DNA of 64,000 nucleotides from Dermatemys mawii. Its lineage: Eukaryota > Chordata > Testudines > Dermatemydidae. A program made the translations under genes and the position numbers. The stretch is taken from positions 14,227,734-14,291,733 of the forward strand of contig ML677335.1 in assembly GCA_007922305.1 (NCBI GenBank), in the 5' to 3' direction. Below, in pieces: positions 61,635 to 64,000 of this stretch. The notes beneath the pieces are model-generated. The model was not told the DNA's origin. It worked only from the letters and a program-made list of their open reading frames with translations, and did no database searches. Each line of letters begins with the position of its first letter. The first letter of the stretch is position 1.

Positions 61635-63460
61635 TGTTTTGCCAGCAGCTGTCTACTTTGACAACTGGCTTCTCAGGGACTGGTCCCTTATAAAGGTTCA
61701 GTCTGCAGGCTTTAAGACTCTGGTCCTGTTCTGCTCTCTGAGGTTGAATTCAGAATTGTCTATCTTGGTGCCGATCCAGTGCATCAAGGTTATAGAGATT
61801 ACTCTGGATTCCACAACCACCAGAGCTTTCTTGCCATCAGATTCAGCAACCTAATTTTGGACATTCAGAGGAGTCCTCAACCTATAGGTTGGACCTGTCT
61901 GTAGCTGTTAAGTTATATTTGTTATGTCCCGCAAACGCTGGGGTTGCATTTGAGGTATCTCCAAGCCTAGCTCAGGACAGTCTACAAACACAGCTTGGCC
62001 CAGCTGCAAAAGATACTCAACTCCCTCAATTGGTGAAAGGATCCTGGCAAAATCTGTCTGGGACCCCATTTACATGCCGTTTCTCTTTGTCAGAGAGCCT
62101 GCACTATCTTGAGATTCAACCTTGTCCCACATGCTCTGATGAAACCATTCTTCAAGCCCATGGTGAGCTGCTCTCTCCTTCATTTATCTTTCAAGACCTC
62201 CTGCTAAGGCCTTGTCTACACTACCAGCTGGATTGACGCGTAGAGATAGATTGCTTTGGGGATTGGTTTATTGCATCTCACCAGGACGCGATAAATCGAT
62301 CCCCAGAGGCAATCCCGTCGACTCCAGAACTCCAGCTTGCCGAAAGGCATAAGGCAGAGTCGATGGGGGAGCCCACTGTCGACCACTGCTGCCATGAGAG
62401 CAGCAGGTAAGTCAACCTAAGATGTGTCAACTTCAGCTACGGTATTCATGTAGCTGAAGCTACGTGATCTTAGGTCGACCCTCCCTGCTAGTGTAGACCA
62501 GCCTTAGTAGCAATCACCTTGGCTAGGAGAGTTGAGAAATTGGGTGTCCTTATGGATGGTCCACCTTGCAGTTTTCTGCTGGGACAAAGTGACCTTTCAT
62601 CAACACCCTCATTTACTACCCAAGATCTCTTCGTACAACCATATTTAATGAGAATATTCAGTTGCTATTCTACCCTGAACCTCACAGTTCTAGGAAAGAA
62701 ACTGATCTTCACATCCTGGATGTTAGAAGAGCTGTAGGCAACTATCTCTGTAGTACCAAAGCCTTTCCTAGGCTCTGTTTCATATCTCCACTCAGACTGT
62801 CTAAATGGGTTTTGGGCTGTACTCTGTCATGCTATGAAGCTTCTGCATGGCACCCTTATTCTAGGGTGACTAGCTATTGTACTAGGGAACAGTCCCCCTC
62901 TATGGCTCTGCTAAAAAACTGCTCCTGTTTTAGACATCTGTAAGGCCACTCCCTGATTTTTTCCAAGCACTAAGCAAATGCAACCTTTGGGGTGGCTGTC
63001 TTCCAATCGGTACTAGACCCTGCCCCTCAGCACCCAACTCAGTAGTCTGGGCACTTCTGTGGAGCCACCTGAAGTGGCTCACCCATAGGGACCACTACTC
63101 AAAGGAGAGGTTACTAACCTGTATAGAAACTGGCATTCTTTGAGGTGCGTTGTCCCTATGGGTGCTCCAGTAGCTACTCTCTTCCCATCTGCTTTTGAGT
63201 CCTGGTCTCTCACCAAGTTTCAGAGTAGAGAATGAACTGGAGCAGCAGCGCATCTGCCCTTCCCTGCATAGCCTCAGATCAGAGCACAAGGAGATCGGGA
63301 GCGCAGGTGAAAATCTGTGGATTCTGCTGCTGCTGCTGTCTGATCAAAGAGATGTGGGCATGCAGGCATGTCTGAATTGTAGTATCCATAGGGACAAAAC
63401 ATCTCAAAGAACTCAGTTACTGTGTAGGTAAGTAATCTCTCCTTTCGTTGGTAATACCAG
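61635..63460 (+). mobile_element. DIRS-like retroelement relic (RT and tyrosine recombinase)
   Basis: At 61639-61854 the + strand decodes VYFDNWLLRDWSLIKVQSAG and IKVIEITLDSTTTRAF, resembling the YLDDWL and LDS regions of DIRS reverse transcriptases; the second catalytic Asp reads Asn. At 62662-62800 it decodes EPHSSRKETDLHILDVRRAV, resembling the DIRS tyrosine-recombinase block. The non-coding end has CATAGGGACCACTACTCAAAG and ACATCTCAAAGAACTCAGTT, typical of the inverted terminal regions. Stops and a MITE at 62205-62506 disrupt it. Family call from motif memory. Confidence 0.6.
62205..62506. mobile_element. Harbinger-type MITE within the DIRS relic
   Basis: TAAGGCCTTGTCTACACTAC and CTAGTGTAGACCAGCCTTA are inverted ends nearly identical to those of the 43.2-47.3 kb Harbinger, so that family could have mobilised it. 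Internal CGCGATAAATCGATCCCC. It interrupts the DIRS relic between its RT and recombinase parts. Confidence 0.88.
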
Positions 63461-63778
63461 AGCTTAAATGCCCCCCAGCTATTCTGAGCCTTTTTAAAGA
63501 AAATAGTTCTAATCTAACCAAAGCAGATGACCTAACTGAGTAAAGAAGGAATTACCTGCATCTTTTGCAGGTAACTTTTTTTGGTCTCTATTTTAAAGAT
63601 TGAAATGATTGTATGAACAGTCTTGAAGACTGGTAGAAACTTCTCACAACCAAAGAAAGCATCACTTTCAAATGGCTGAAAATAAACAAATTATCTTGAT
63701 TTATTTGCCTGTGAGGCAGCAGAGCAAATGAGCCAACAGTGATTCCTGGATCTGAAGCAGAAGGGAAACCTTTTAGCC

Positions 63779-64000
63779 CAGGTTTGGGGAAACGTTTTGG
63801 CCCAAGGACCACATCCAAGTTGCAAAATTGTATGGAGGGTCAGGGAGGAAGGCTGTGCCTCCCCAAACAGCCTGTCCCTGTCCCCATCTGACTCCCCTCC
63901 CCTATCCAGTTCCTGTCACCTGCCCTCCTCAGAACCCCCAATCCATCCAACACCCCCTGCTCCTTGTCCCCTGACCCCATTCACTCCCCTGCCCCATCCA
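63779..64000. mobile_element. hAT element, copy 2, cut by the window end
   Basis: Starts CAGGTTTGGGGAAACG and continues GTTTTGGCCCAAGGACCACA, the inverse complement of the right end of the 55268-55957 element, including the shared GGCTGTGCCTCCCCAA-type text. It runs off the window. Confidence 0.85.

Noticed and set aside
1..64000. CRISPR arrays, operons or bacterial-type systems
   Set aside because: The window is vertebrate with spliced exons; no regularly spaced repeats or prokaryotic gene organisation.

Overview
This is vertebrate nuclear DNA, AT-rich and intron-rich, with one protein-coding gene on the + strand and a dense load of old transposons. The repeats point to a turtle, most likely a cryptodire. 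A tRNA-derived SINE with a CR1-like tail (45.7-45.9 kb) matches the tortoise Pol III SINE design. Around it are CR1 LINEs, Penelope-like and DIRS-like retroelements, a two-gene Harbinger transposon, and many hAT, Harbinger and Tigger-type MITEs that I associate with turtle and crocodilian genomes. The species call is inference; the repeat structures are read directly.

The gene is BTAF1 (TAF172, the Mot1 orthologue), a SNF2-family ATPase that removes TBP from DNA. Its CpG-island promoter and 5' leader lie at about 7.1-8.5 kb. I place 24 coding exons, 8254-58939, all with GT/AG borders, and the phases agree across every junction. Together they encode residues 1 to about 1164: the N-terminal TBP-binding HEAT-repeat part and the middle region. 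The C-terminal SNF2 ATPase lies beyond the right edge. Introns 1 and 19 are the largest complete ones, and intron 24 runs off the window.

Layout. 0-7 kb: upstream intergenic DNA with a hAT element, a Ty3/gypsy-like gag relic, CR1 fragments and a Harbinger-type MITE. 7.1-8.5 kb: promoter and exon 1. 8.3-18.2 kb: intron 1, with a hAT element, foldbacks and a Tigger-like MITE. 18.2-42.2 kb: exons 2-19 with scattered MITEs, including nested hAT insertions in intron 15 and an LTR-like stack in intron 13. 42.2-51.3 kb: intron 19, where a DIRS-like relic is split by a 4.1-kb Harbinger element whose transposase gene is itself split by the SINE, followed by a 1.6-kb antisense CR1. 51.3-58.9 kb: exons 20-24, with a Penelope-like element carrying hammerhead-ribozyme relics in intron 21. 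58.9-64 kb: intron 24, with a hAT element, a CR1 3' end, a DIRS-like RT/tyrosine-recombinase relic split by a MITE, and a hAT copy cut by the window end.

I found no second host gene, no conventional RNA gene and no CRISPR array. Nothing here looks like a wholly new system. The most interesting items are the inverted pair of Penelope ends with a hammerhead core, the layered Harbinger/SINE/DIRS insertion, and a TISU-like upstream ORF that overlaps the BTAF1 start codon.
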